A stretch of 22,821 bases of DNA from CAYOLL01 sp964404765 [NCBI: uncultured Gemmatimonadota bacterium] (GCA_964404765.1 CAYOLL010000099.1:1-22821); one strand, 5' to 3'. Shown: positions 1 through 7,383, counted from the stretch's first letter. Numbers and translations: made by a program. The notes: generated by a model not told the origin, from the letters alone.

Positions 1-809
1 ACAAGCTGCGCCATATTTCCTGCCCAAGCTGCGGCGCGCCCTCTCAGTTTACCGACGCCGGTTCATGCGAGTTTTGCGGTAAGCTGATCAAAGCCGGTGA
101 GATGCAGTGGGCGGTGACCAATATTGCCGTCGTGCGCCAGAAAAGTTTGGTCATTACAACCCAAGTGACATACGCCGAAGAAACGGGCACCAACTTGCCG
201 ACAATTAAACATCCGCAACTTGCAGCGGAGATCGCGGCGTTTAGTCAACAACACCGGATTGTCGACTGGAAAGACTTTATGGCCAATTTCCGGGAGCGCG
301 TCGTGACCGTCTATTTTATAGCGATTTACGAGGCCTGGTCGCGCAATGCCTGGAGCAAAGTCCGCCATTTGATCGCCGACCGGCTGTATGAATCCAACCT
401 GTTCTGGATCGAAAATTACAAAAGGCTTGGCCTGTTCAACAAGCTGGATAAGATTCAGATCAAAAATGTGGAGTTGGCCGGTATCGAATTGGACAAGTAT
501 TACGATGCCTTTACCGTGCGGATTTCTGCGGCTTGCTTAGACTACACGGTCAACCGGGAAAATAAAGTCGTTGGCGGCTCGGACAAGCATCTGCGCCATT
601 TCAGCGAATACTGGACCTTTATCCGCCGCAGTGGTCTGGAAAAACCGGCGGACGAAACAGCGGATTTGACCCACTGCCCCAATTGCGGCGCAGCCACCGA
701 CAAAATGGGTCAGGCCGCCGACTGCGGCTACTGCGGGGCTAAAATCAGCACGGGTGATTTTTCCTGGGTCTTGACCGCCATTGTGCAGGATGAGGCGTAC
801 CGCGGCTAA
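1..809 (+). CDS. Tim44-like zinc-ribbon protein, 3' part only
   Basis: This reading frame is open from the left edge (codons in phase from base 3) to a TAA at 807-809, so only the C-terminal ~268 residues are seen. It opens inside a zinc ribbon (CPSC then CEFC), continues with a Tim44-like segment that ends in an HFSEYWTFIRR-type stretch, and closes with a second ribbon (CPNC then CGYC) and a short tail. It is a close paralogue of the next gene: about 22 differences in 235 residues by eye, with no gaps. By family knowledge, bacterial Tim44/zinc-ribbon proteins are membrane-anchored and poorly characterised, often labelled 'transport protein'. The missing N-terminus presumably resembles that of the next gene (signal/TM segments plus Gly-rich linker), but this cannot be checked here. 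Only 19 bases separate it from the downstream start, so the two are probably co-transcribed. Confidence 0.85.
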   Translation, partial: KLRHISCPSCGAPSQFTDAGSCEFCGKLIKAGEMQWAVTNIAVVRQKSLVITTQVTYAEETGTNLPTIKHPQLAAEIAAFSQQHRIVDWKDFMANFRERVVTVYFIAIYEAWSRNAWSKVRHLIADRLYESNLFWIENYKRLGLFNKLDKIQIKNVELAGIELDKYYDAFTVRISAACLDYTVNRENKVVGGSDKHLRHFSEYWTFIRRSGLEKPADETADLTHCPNCGAATDKMGQAADCGYCGAKISTGDFSWVLTAIVQDEAYRG

Positions 810-828
810 GTGGCCTGATCGTATAGAA

Positions 829-2640
829 ATGGACAGACTTGTGAAGAAAATCTACCTTTTGCTTCTTATTTTGATGAGTTTGTTTTTCTGGCAGAATTGG
901 CCGGATATCGCGTTTGTTGACGGTTCCGGCCTTGCCGAAGCACGCCCCGGCGGCGGGCATAGCAGTGGCGGCGGCGATGACGATGGCGGTGGTGGCGGCG
1001 GCGGTGGCAGTGGCGGTTCATATTCTGACGGCGGCGACGGCGGTGGTTCATATTCCGGCGGCGGTGGCGGAAGCAGCGACGGGTTTGTAATCATCATCGT
1101 TTTGGGGATTTTCCACACGTTACTTGTCCTTAGCCTGCTGAACAATGGTCTTAAGCTGATGAAGGGCGAGTTCACTGTTCCGGCAGGAAAACCCGTCCCG
1201 GGAAAAATAACCGGCATTGTGCCAATAGCAGTTGGCGTCATCGGTATTTGGCTCGTGTTTAAGGGTGTGACCTCCCCGGAAAAATATATCGGCGTTTTGA
1301 TTGGGCTCTGGATACTGTGGTTCCTGACCAGCTTGATTGTGTTCGTCTATCTGGGCAATCGTAAGACCGGAGAACCTATCAAAGTTTCGTATGGACCGAC
1401 GTCCGAAAACCTGGCTCAGCAAGCGCTCAGCCTGCAAGGCGCTGTGGAAAATCTGAAGCAGAGCGATCCCAATTTTTCGAAAGTTTTGTTCCTGGAATTT
1501 GCCGACTCGCTGTATTACAAATACCATACTTTTTTGGGTACACCGCAGTTCAAAGATTTGGGGCCGTTTTTGGCGGAGAATGTCCGTGCCAATGCTCAGC
1601 GGGAGCATCGCCGCCGCCAAAATCTCAACCTGCGCGTAACCGAAGCCGTCATCAGCAATTTATGGATCACTTCCATCCGCGAACTGCCGACGGAAACACA
1701 AATGATCGTAGAACTTCAAGCCAATTATACGACATCGCACGATCATCAGGGTCAGATAACCCACAACCGTCATGAGGTGGAAGAACGCTGGCTATTTGTC
1801 CGCAACCGAACAGTGATTTCACCGGAACCGGACAAGCTGCGCCATATTTCCTGCCCAAGCTGCGGCGCGCCCTCTCAGTTTACCGATGCCGGTTCATGCG
1901 AGTTTTGCGGCACACAAATCAAGGCCGGTGAGATGCAGTGGGCGGTGACCAATATTGCCGTCATGCGTCAGAAGAGTTTGGTCATTACGACCCAAGTGAC
2001 ATACGCTCAGGAAACAGGCACAAATCTACCGACGATTAAGCACCCGCAACTTTCGGCGCAAATCGGCAAGTTTAGCCAACAGCATCAGATTACCGACTGG
2101 AAAGTCTTTATGTCTAATTTTCGGGAACGCATCGTGAATGCGTATTTTATGGCGATTTACGAGGCCTGGTCACGCAACACCTGGAGCAAAGTCCGCCATT
2201 TGATCGCCGACCGGTTGTATGAATCCAGCCTGTTCTGGATCGAAAACTACAAAAGGCAGGGCCTGTTCAACAAGCTGGATAAGATTGAAATCAAAAATGT
2301 GGAGTTGGCCAGTATCGAATTGGACAAGTATTACGATGCCTTTACCGTGCGGATTTCTGCGGCTTGCTTAGACTACACGGTCAACCGGGAAAATAAAGTT
2401 GTGGGCGGCTCAGACAAGCATCTGCGCCATTTTAGCGAGTATTGGACTTTTATCCGCCGCGCGGGATTGGAAAAACCGGCGGACGAAGGGGCGGATTTGA
2501 CCCACTGCCCCAACTGCGGCGCAGCCACGGACAAAATGGGCCAAGCCGCCGACTGCGGCTACTGCAGCGCTAAAATCAGCACGGGTGATTTTTCCTGGGT
2601 GTTGACTGCGATTGTGCAGGATGAGGCGTATCGGGGATAA
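829..2640 (+). CDS. Membrane-anchored Tim44-like protein with two zinc ribbons
   Basis: 603 residues from the ATG at 829; a GTG at 841 is an equally plausible start, and neither has a clear Shine-Dalgarno. Order of parts: a hydrophobic N-terminal segment (about residues 6-23, signal peptide or anchor), a Gly/Ser/Asp-rich low-complexity linker (about 30-85), three further hydrophobic segments (roughly 86-195), a Tim44-like region ending in EERWLFVRNR, zinc ribbon 1 (Cys342/345 with CEFC ending at 360), a second Tim44-like region, and zinc ribbon 2 (CPNC at 560, CGYC ending at 579). The protein thus carries two Tim44-plus-ribbon units in a row. Tim44 domains in mitochondria bind membranes and import motors. 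The bacterial role is not established, so protein handling at the membrane is inference. The gene is the tandem partner of the truncated upstream gene. Confidence 0.85.
   Translation: MDRLVKKIYLLLLILMSLFFWQNWPDIAFVDGSGLAEARPGGGHSSGGGDDDGGGGGGGGSGGSYSDGGDGGGSYSGGGGGSSDGFVIIIVLGIFHTLLVLSLLNNGLKLMKGEFTVPAGKPVPGKITGIVPIAVGVIGIWLVFKGVTSPEKYIGVLIGLWILWFLTSLIVFVYLGNRKTGEPIKVSYGPTSENLAQQALSLQGAVENLKQSDPNFSKVLFLEFADSLYYKYHTFLGTPQFKDLGPFLAENVRANAQREHRRRQNLNLRVTEAVISNLWITSIRELPTETQMIVELQANYTTSHDHQGQITHNRHEVEERWLFVRNRTVISPEPDKLRHISCPSCGAPSQFTDAGSCEFCGTQIKAGEMQWAVTNIAVMRQKSLVITTQVTYAQETGTNLPTIKHPQLSAQIGKFSQQHQITDWKVFMSNFRERIVNAYFMAIYEAWSRNTWSKVRHLIADRLYESSLFWIENYKRQGLFNKLDKIEIKNVELASIELDKYYDAFTVRISAACLDYTVNRENKVVGGSDKHLRHFSEYWTFIRRAGLEKPADEGADLTHCPNCGAATDKMGQAADCGYCSAKISTGDFSWVLTAIVQDEAYRG
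1832..2640 (+). repeat. Tandem gene-duplication block, partner of bases 1-809
   Basis: Bases 1-809 align without gaps to 1832-2640 (constant offset 1831), including the stop codon. An 88-base stretch (481-568 against 2312-2399) is identical even at silent positions, while other parts of the block show scattered changes. This indicates a tandem duplication with uneven divergence, suggestive of gene conversion. Confidence 0.9.
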
Positions 2641-2663
2641 ATATTTCAGATGATGTGGCAATT

Positions 2664-2696
2664 TTGTAGCACAAAGACGGTAAAATAAGCTATACT
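2664..2696 (+). promoter_or_regulatory. Possible promoter for the BMC shell gene
   Basis: TATACT at 2691-2696 is a good -10 match. The only -35-like hexamer, TTGTAG at 2664-2669, lies 21 bases away, which is too far for a standard sigma70 site. The 114-base gap between the Tim44 gene and the shell gene would be the place for it. Confidence 0.3.
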
Positions 2697-2754
2697 AATG
2701 GCGATTACCTGCGAAAAAGAGTGCCGGTTTTCTTCACGATCAAGGAAAAAAGTC

Positions 2755-3306
2755 ATGGAATCTGTGGCAATTGGTTTATTAGAACTTAGCAGTGTGGCCG
2801 CCGGCATTTATGCAACGGACATCATGTTGAAAGCAGCCGGTGTGCAATTAATGCTAGCGCGAACGATTTGTTCCGGCAAATACATGGTATTAATTGCCGG
2901 CGAAGTCGCGGCAGTTCAGTCATCGCTGCACACGGCGGAAGCACAGATTAATCATACGGTGATCGACTCCTTCATTATTCCAAATGTGCACCCGTCGGTT
3001 TTTCATGCCATCGCCGGCCATCCAAACAGCACAGAAATGCAGGCATTGGGAGTTATCGAGGCATTTTCAGTTGCCTCGCTGATCGAAGGCGCCGATGCCG
3101 CCGTCAAAGCCGCCGACGTAACATTGCTGGAAATTCGCCTGGCCATGGCGCTGGGCGGCAAAGCATTTTGCACATTAACCGGTGATGTGGCGGCCGTTCG
3201 CAGCGCGGTCGAAGTTGGGGCCAGGCTGATTGCCGCCAAAGGAATGCTGGTTAACGAGGTTGTTATTCCCAATCCCAGCCCGGAGTTGGCGTCAGAGTTA
3301 GTTTAA
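2755..3306 (+). CDS. BMC-T microcompartment shell protein, PduT-like
   Basis: 183 residues with two tandem BMC domains. The ATG at 2755 is chosen over the upstream in-frame ATG at 2698 because AAGGA (2742-2746) sits 8 bases before it and the BMC fold begins right there (ESVAIGLLEL...). The first domain carries TICSGK and the second AFCTLTGDV. From recalled PduT sequence, the length (184 in Salmonella PduT) and pattern match closely, and Cys39 aligns with PduT Cys38, the residue at the trimer pore that binds a [4Fe-4S] cluster. Members of this class form pseudohexameric trimers in the shell facet and are proposed to pass electrons or cofactors across it. No other shell protein, signature enzyme or encapsulation-peptide enzyme is visible in the window, so it is an orphan or satellite shell gene here. 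The PduT-type assignment is firm; its physiological role is open. Confidence 0.93.
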   Translation: MESVAIGLLELSSVAAGIYATDIMLKAAGVQLMLARTICSGKYMVLIAGEVAAVQSSLHTAEAQINHTVIDSFIIPNVHPSVFHAIAGHPNSTEMQALGVIEAFSVASLIEGADAAVKAADVTLLEIRLAMALGGKAFCTLTGDVAAVRSAVEVGARLIAAKGMLVNEVVIPNPSPELASELV

Positions 3307-3337
3307 TGATTTAAGATTCAACGTAATTTTTGGTAAC

Positions 3338-3464
3338 TTCTCAATAACCGTTGGCTAACCTTGCGAAGGTTCCCGCCTGTAAGTTTGTAAAAGCCCTGAA
3401 AACATTAGCATCCGCCGCAAGTTTAACCTTCGCAAGGCTTGGTTTTACCAACACTTTTTGAGCA
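3338..3464 (-). repeat. Intergenic palindromic repeat, copy A (inverted orientation)
   Basis: The ends read TTCTCAATAACCGTTGG and CCAACACTTTTTGAGCAA, with inner arms CCTTGCGAAGG and CCTTCGCAAGG. The reverse complement matches the copies at 7019-7122 and 9840-9942 along both arms, but the central part is longer and unrelated. The rest of the 3307-3577 gap holds the promoter of the next gene and no ORF. Confidence 0.85.
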
Positions 3465-3487
3465 ATTACAATTTTTATTCACAACAC

Positions 3488-3517
3488 TTGACGGTTTATG
3501 GGTTAACGCTTTATATT
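3488..3517 (+). promoter_or_regulatory. Sigma70-like promoter of the TPR gene
   Basis: TTGACG (3488-3493) and TATATT (3512-3517) are separated by 18 bases, each one mismatch from consensus. They lie about 50-60 bases upstream of the next start codon. Confidence 0.6.
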
Positions 3518-3577
3518 ATCGGTGTAAGTAACATTATTCGTAACTGAAGTATTGATTCCGGGGAAATGAGGAGACGC

Positions 3578-5014
3578 ATGGCGATTTGTCCGTTTTTAAC
3601 ACCGACGGCGCCTATGGTAGAAGGCGCGGATAGAGATGAAGAACTGCGGCATTTGCTTCGCTGTCGCGAAGATGACTGCCTGATGTGGAATTCCGAATAT
3701 AAATCCTGCAACATTCCGCGGCTGGCCGAGTTGTTGAGTGGCGTGCAGTTGGTCGAAACCCGCTCCGAGGCGAAGATTGAGCGGCTGGTGGGAATTTCCA
3801 GTGAACATAAGTCGGATATGGACAGCCAGCTAACCCGGCTCAATACGCTGCAAAAAGAACTGGAGCGGTTACAGAACCAGGCGCTGGAAGCCAACGCTCA
3901 GGCCGTCGCGCATTCGCATGAATTGACTGAGAAACAAATTAACGGGGTCGAAACATCGGCACAGTTGCTACGGGAAACGCTGCAAAAGCAATTTAGCGAC
4001 CTGCAGGACGTATTTCGAACACAACTTAAGTTTCTGCAAAATCAGACGCATGAGGAATCGAGCGCTATACAAAGCAATCTGGCGGATATAAAAGCTACGG
4101 ATGCTGTGCAGCACGCCCAATTATGTGAGGTTGTGAGCCGTCAGATTCAAGGCGCACAGGATAGTGTCGTTTTTCAGCTTAAAAATTTGCAAGCGGATGT
4201 GGCGGGAGCGATGGGCGATTTAAAAACGACGCTTATTGCCGAACAGACGCGCACAATAGAAGTTTCCCGCGAGAATACCTTGACGCTGGAACGCGCTGTG
4301 GCCCAAACCCTGACACAGTGTTTATCGGAAAAGCTGGATCGGGTAACCGAGCATATTGCCGCGCAACATCAGTTGATTCAGGATTTTATTGGGGCCCAAA
4401 GCGAGCGCATTAATCGGCTTGAGTTGTTGATTGAGCAAACGACATCCAATAACCAGCAAATTTTGATCTTTTTAAAAGAACAAGCGGCGCGGCGAGCAGC
4501 AGAAGACCTGCGCTTGCAAGCGACCATCGCCCGTGAACATAACAACCAGGGTGTGGCTTTATTCCACAAGCGGGCTTATGAAGCGGCGGTGGCCGAATTT
4601 GAAGAAGCGCTGAGATTGCAACCCGACCTGGCCGATGCGCATAATAATTTAGGGCTGGCGCTCAGCCAATTGGGTAAAAAGGCAGATGCTCAGACGCATT
4701 TTAAGCAAGCGATTCAACTTAAGCCGGTTATGGCCGAAGCCTATGTCAATCTGGGCTGCCTGTATCATTTGGATAGCGATTATAACGAGGCTATTCGGAT
4801 GTTTGAAGAAGCGCTTAAGCAAGAAATTAACATGGCGGTTGCCTATACAAATCTGGGGAATGCCTATCACGAGCTGGATCGTTTTGACGAAGCAGTTACG
4901 GCATGGAAGCGGGCTATCGAAATTGATCCAAATGAAGCTGAAGCTCTGCACAATCTATCGTTATATAGTGTAGCCGAAATTGGGGGAAAAGAAGCCTCAG
5001 CAATAGAACAATAA
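3578..5014 (+). CDS. Coiled-coil and TPR protein with N-terminal cysteine cluster
   Basis: 478 residues from the ATG at 3578, with AGGAG at 3569-3573 only 4 bases upstream; an in-frame ATG at 3566 would add four residues. The N-terminus has Cys4, Cys29, Cys34 and Cys44 (C-x24-C-x4-C-x9-C), a pattern that could hold a metal or Fe-S centre. A long Gln/Glu/Leu-rich region (about 50-310) is predicted coiled coil by inspection. The C-terminal ~150 residues contain about four TPR units, with NNQGVALFHKRAYEAAVAEF, NNLGLALSQLGKKADA, VNLGCLYHLDSDYNEA and TNLGNAYHELDRFDEA as the unit starts. TPRs are protein-binding scaffolds. No signal peptide is seen, so it is probably cytoplasmic. No catalytic domain is recognised and the partner is unknown. 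It has its own promoter and is probably monocistronic. Confidence 0.85.
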   Translation: MAICPFLTPTAPMVEGADRDEELRHLLRCREDDCLMWNSEYKSCNIPRLAELLSGVQLVETRSEAKIERLVGISSEHKSDMDSQLTRLNTLQKELERLQNQALEANAQAVAHSHELTEKQINGVETSAQLLRETLQKQFSDLQDVFRTQLKFLQNQTHEESSAIQSNLADIKATDAVQHAQLCEVVSRQIQGAQDSVVFQLKNLQADVAGAMGDLKTTLIAEQTRTIEVSRENTLTLERAVAQTLTQCLSEKLDRVTEHIAAQHQLIQDFIGAQSERINRLELLIEQTTSNNQQILIFLKEQAARRAAEDLRLQATIAREHNNQGVALFHKRAYEAAVAEFEEALRLQPDLADAHNNLGLALSQLGKKADAQTHFKQAIQLKPVMAEAYVNLGCLYHLDSDYNEAIRMFEEALKQEINMAVAYTNLGNAYHELDRFDEAVTAWKRAIEIDPNEAEALHNLSLYSVAEIGGKEASAIEQ

Positions 5015-5074
5015 CCGGCATAGCTGCAAAAAGCAAATTTGTACTCCGATTACGAAAGAACCTCGACAGCGAAA

Positions 5075-5115
5075 TGCAAGAATTAAAAAAAAATTCGTTT
5101 TTTTAATTTCTTGCA
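5075..5115 (+). terminator. Long A/T hairpin after the TPR gene
   Basis: TGCAAGAATTAAAAAAA pairs with TTTTTTTAATTTCTTGCA around an AATTCG loop, with one bulge, giving a stem of about 17 bp. It lies 60 bases after the TPR stop codon and just before the next promoter. The 3' arm supplies the U-run, so it can end transcription, but it could also act as an A-tract upstream element of the promoter. Confidence 0.55.
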
Positions 5116-5124
5116 TAAAAAAAC

Positions 5125-5152
5125 TTGACACGCTGTTTAAAATACGTAATCT
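5125..5152 (+). promoter_or_regulatory. Strong sigma70-like promoter of the putative ncRNA/leader
   Basis: A perfect TTGACA (5125-5130) is followed after 16 bases by TAATCT (5147-5152). An A-run lies directly upstream of the -35. The predicted transcription start is near 5159. Confidence 0.65.
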
Positions 5153-5158
5153 TAGATA

Positions 5159-5518
5159 TAGAAGTCACACTCAAGCGACTGAAGAGAAAACCGGTTTAAC
5201 CGGAAGAAACTCACACTAATGATAAGAATAACATAAGTTGTGGGAACAAAACAAGCTTCGAGTTCGCTAAACGGGTTTTGATTTCGCAAGGCGTCTTTTT
5301 TAAGAAAAATCACGCAAAAGCTGTAAGAAGACAGCGCCGGTAATCCGGCATCGATCCTCCAAAGAGAGGATCATTCAGCTTCGAGGCAGTCTGATGCAGC
5401 TGATTTTGCTACCTTAACAGAAGGAGGGTGCGGGCAAGCACACAGTATGAGAAACTTCGATGTGATAAGGTGAAAGCGGTTATGATGTCAATAACATCAT
5501 AGCCGCTTTCTTGTTTTA
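5159..5518 (+). ncRNA. Putative structured non-coding RNA or long leader (unrecognised)
   Basis: About 360 nt without a sizeable ORF, bounded by a consensus promoter and a very strong intrinsic terminator. It contains CCGG/CCGG (5191-5203), then three hairpins closely in line: GCTGT/ACAGC (5320-5335), GCCGG-taat-CCGGC (5336-5349) and GATCCTC/GAGGATC (5353-5372). A further GTGC/GCAC hairpin lies at 5428-5441. CTTCGA occurs three times. It lacks the hallmarks of tmRNA (no tRNA-like 3' end), RNase P RNA and common riboswitch cores that I know. An AAGGAGG at 5421-5427 and a 9-codon ORF (5447-5473) ending at the terminator stem leave a leader-peptide attenuator possible. The boundaries are predictions. 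Either a free RNA or a cis-leader for the gene at 5580 fits. Confidence 0.6.
5472..5518 (+). terminator. Rho-independent terminator, 17-bp stem
   Basis: GAAAGCGG-T-TATGATGT pairs with ACATCATA-G-CCGCTTTC around a CAATA loop, followed by TTGTTTTATT. The stem is perfect except for one T-G wobble. It ends 62 bases before the start codon at 5580. Confidence 0.9.
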
Positions 5519-5579
5519 TTCAACCCAACTTCGTCATCCAAAGTTATATTTGCATTTACTTTAGCTAAGGATTTTCATC

Positions 5580-6950
5580 ATGAAAGAAAAAATTCGGATT
5601 GCCAGCGGCCAGGGTTTTTGGGGAGACTGGATTGATGCCCCGTATCATCAAGTTACCAAAGGCGCGGTCGATTATCTGGTGATGGATTATTTGGCCGAAG
5701 TGACCATGTCGATTTTGCAAAAGCAAAAGCAAAAAGATGCCGGCAAAGGCTTTGCTTCGGATTTTATTGACTTAATGGAGCGCATTTTGCCGATTATCGT
5801 TGAGAAAAAGATCAAGATTATAACCAACGCCGGCGGCGTAAACCCGGAAGGTTGTCGCGAAGCTATTCGTAAAGTTGCTAAAAAGTTGGGAATTGCCCAC
5901 CTGAAAGTTGGCACAATTGGCGGTGATAATATTAAAGATGCTCTCCCCGCCTTGACCAATCGTGGTATTGCCCTCAAAAACATGGACACCGGCGAGGCGA
6001 TTTCTAAAATTACCGACCGCGTTTTGACCGCAAATGTCTACTTTGGCGCGGAACCGGTTGTGCAGGCTCTGGCCCAAGGCGCGGACATCATCGTCACCGG
6101 GCGGGTCACTGACACTGGCTTGACCTTAGGCCCGATGATGTATGAATTTGGCTGGCATTCCGATGATTGGGATAAATTAGCTGCCGGCACGGTTGCCGGC
6201 CATATTCTGGAGTGTGGCGCACAGAGTTCGGGTGGTAATTTTCAAGGCGGATGGGCAGAAGTGCCGGATATGGCAAATATCGGTTTTCCGATTGCCGAGG
6301 CCTACCCTGACGGCACAATTGTTATTACCAAGCATGAAAATACCGGCGGTATCGTGTCTGTTCCGTCAGTTTCGGAACAGTTGCTTTACGAAATTGGCAA
6401 TCCCACGGACTATATTACGCCGGATGTGATTGCCGATTTTACCTCAATTCATCTGGAGCAAAGCGGTGTCAATCGCGTCAAAGTGTTTAATGTAAAAGGC
6501 AGTCCCAAGACCGATTTTTACAAAGTTTCGGTCGCCTATGCCGATGGTTGGAAAGCAACCGGGCAACTAACTTACGCCTGGCCGGACGCCCTAAAAAAGG
6601 CTGAGAAAGCGGATCAGGTTCTACGCGAGCGGTTAAAAAATATCGGCTTGAATTTCGAAGAAATCCGTACGGAATTTTTGGGTGTAAATGCCTGCCACGG
6701 ACCGCTGGCAAAGATTGCCGATGCCGCCAATATTAACGAAGTCGTTTTAAAGGTATCAGTGCGTGGTTACGATATGAATGCTGTGGCCCGTTTTGGCGCG
6801 GAAATCGCCCCGCTTATTTTGACCGGACCGCCTTCGGTAACCGGATTTGCCGGCGGTCGTCCCAAGCCGAGCGCCATTGCCGCTTATTGGCCGGCGCTAA
6901 TTCCAAAGACGGAAATTCAGCCCGAAGTGCGCGTAGAAGATTTAGCCTAA
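5580..6950 (+). CDS. AtuA-family protein (DUF1446)
   Basis: 456 residues, with AAGGA (5567-5571) 8 bases before the ATG. The opening RIASGQGFWGDWIDAP, the following ITNAGGVNPEGC, VTGRVTDTGLTLGPMMYEFGW and ECGAQSSGGNFQGGW blocks are typical of the acyclic terpene utilisation AtuA family. AtuA is part of the Pseudomonas citronellol/geraniol catabolic cluster, but most family members elsewhere have no proven substrate and usually sit beside acyl-CoA carboxylase genes or a short DUF4387 partner. Neither is present here, so terpene degradation should not be assumed. The length is that of the core family. It stands alone: a terminator-ended leader precedes it and a repeat element follows directly after the stop codon. 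It is probably cytoplasmic. Confidence 0.88.
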   Translation: MKEKIRIASGQGFWGDWIDAPYHQVTKGAVDYLVMDYLAEVTMSILQKQKQKDAGKGFASDFIDLMERILPIIVEKKIKIITNAGGVNPEGCREAIRKVAKKLGIAHLKVGTIGGDNIKDALPALTNRGIALKNMDTGEAISKITDRVLTANVYFGAEPVVQALAQGADIIVTGRVTDTGLTLGPMMYEFGWHSDDWDKLAAGTVAGHILECGAQSSGGNFQGGWAEVPDMANIGFPIAEAYPDGTIVITKHENTGGIVSVPSVSEQLLYEIGNPTDYITPDVIADFTSIHLEQSGVNRVKVFNVKGSPKTDFYKVSVAYADGWKATGQLTYAWPDALKKAEKADQVLRERLKNIGLNFEEIRTEFLGVNACHGPLAKIADAANINEVVLKVSVRGYDMNAVARFGAEIAPLILTGPPSVTGFAGGRPKPSAIAAYWPALIPKTEIQPEVRVEDLA

Positions 6951-6957
6951 AGCCCGC

Positions 6958-7231
6958 ATATATGAGTCCACTCTAAAAAGCTATTTAACCACGAAATACT
7001 CGAAAAATACAAAGTAGCTTCTCAAAAAGTGTTGGCAAATCAAACCTTGCGAAGGCTTCGGTGCACAACTTCATCATATTTGCAAAAAAGCCTTCGCAAG
7101 GTTACCAATGGTTATTGAGAAATTACAACGCGGAAATGTAAAATGTTGAAAATAAAAGAGTTATAGTTTTCAATTTTCGTGTATTTCGTGTATTTTGTGT
7201 ATTTCGTGGTTAATAGAGTGGACTCATATAT
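6958..7231 (+). mobile_element. MITE-like element with perfect 18-bp terminal inverted repeats
   Basis: ATATATGAGTCCACTCTA (6958-6975) is matched exactly by its reverse complement at 7214-7231. Immediately inside lie TTAACCACGAAATAC (6985-6999) and its exact reverse complement (7199-7213). The right side has about four copies of a 9-base TTTCGTGTA unit (from ~7177). It has no coding capacity of its own and contains repeat copy B. It begins 7 bases after the stop codon of the AtuA-family gene. No convincing target duplication is visible. Confidence 0.75.
7019..7122 (+). repeat. Intergenic palindromic repeat, copy B
   Basis: 104 bases from TTCTCAAAAAGTGTTGGC to GGTTATTGAGAA. A perfect 14-bp inner stem (AACCTTGCGAAGGC at 7043-7056 with GCCTTCGCAAGGTT at 7090-7103) encloses a loop nearly the same as in copy C. 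It is nested within the 274-bp element. Confidence 0.9.
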
Positions 7232-7233
7232 TG

Positions 7234-7275
7234 ATGGATTACATCCGAGAGATGTCAAGTTCGGATGTAATCCAT
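7234..7275 (+). repeat. Perfect 15-bp hairpin before the radical SAM gene
   Basis: ATGGATTACATCCGA (7234-7248) and TCGGATGTAATCCAT (7261-7275) flank a 12-base loop. No T-run follows, so it is unlikely to be a terminator. It abuts the right end of the MITE-like element, and nothing else is recognised in the remaining 108 bases before the next gene. Confidence 0.8.
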
Positions 7276-7383
7276 TATGGCTGCTCAAAGCGCGTATTCG
7301 GGATGCAGCTGCTCCGCAAGTCCACGTAGGTGCAAATTCATTAATTCCGCCGCATTTACATTCTCACCTGGAATCACGATTAC

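Noticed and set aside
852-1241. Minus-strand Pro- and Arg-rich reading frames
   Set aside because: They are the antisense of the Gly-rich linker of the Tim44 gene; low complexity keeps the opposite frames open.
5159-5518. Known RNA such as tmRNA, RNase P RNA, 6S or SRP RNA
   Set aside because: No tRNA-like ends with TTCGA..CCA, no P4-type conserved segments, and the length and hairpin pattern do not fit 6S or SRP RNA. It is left as an unrecognised RNA.
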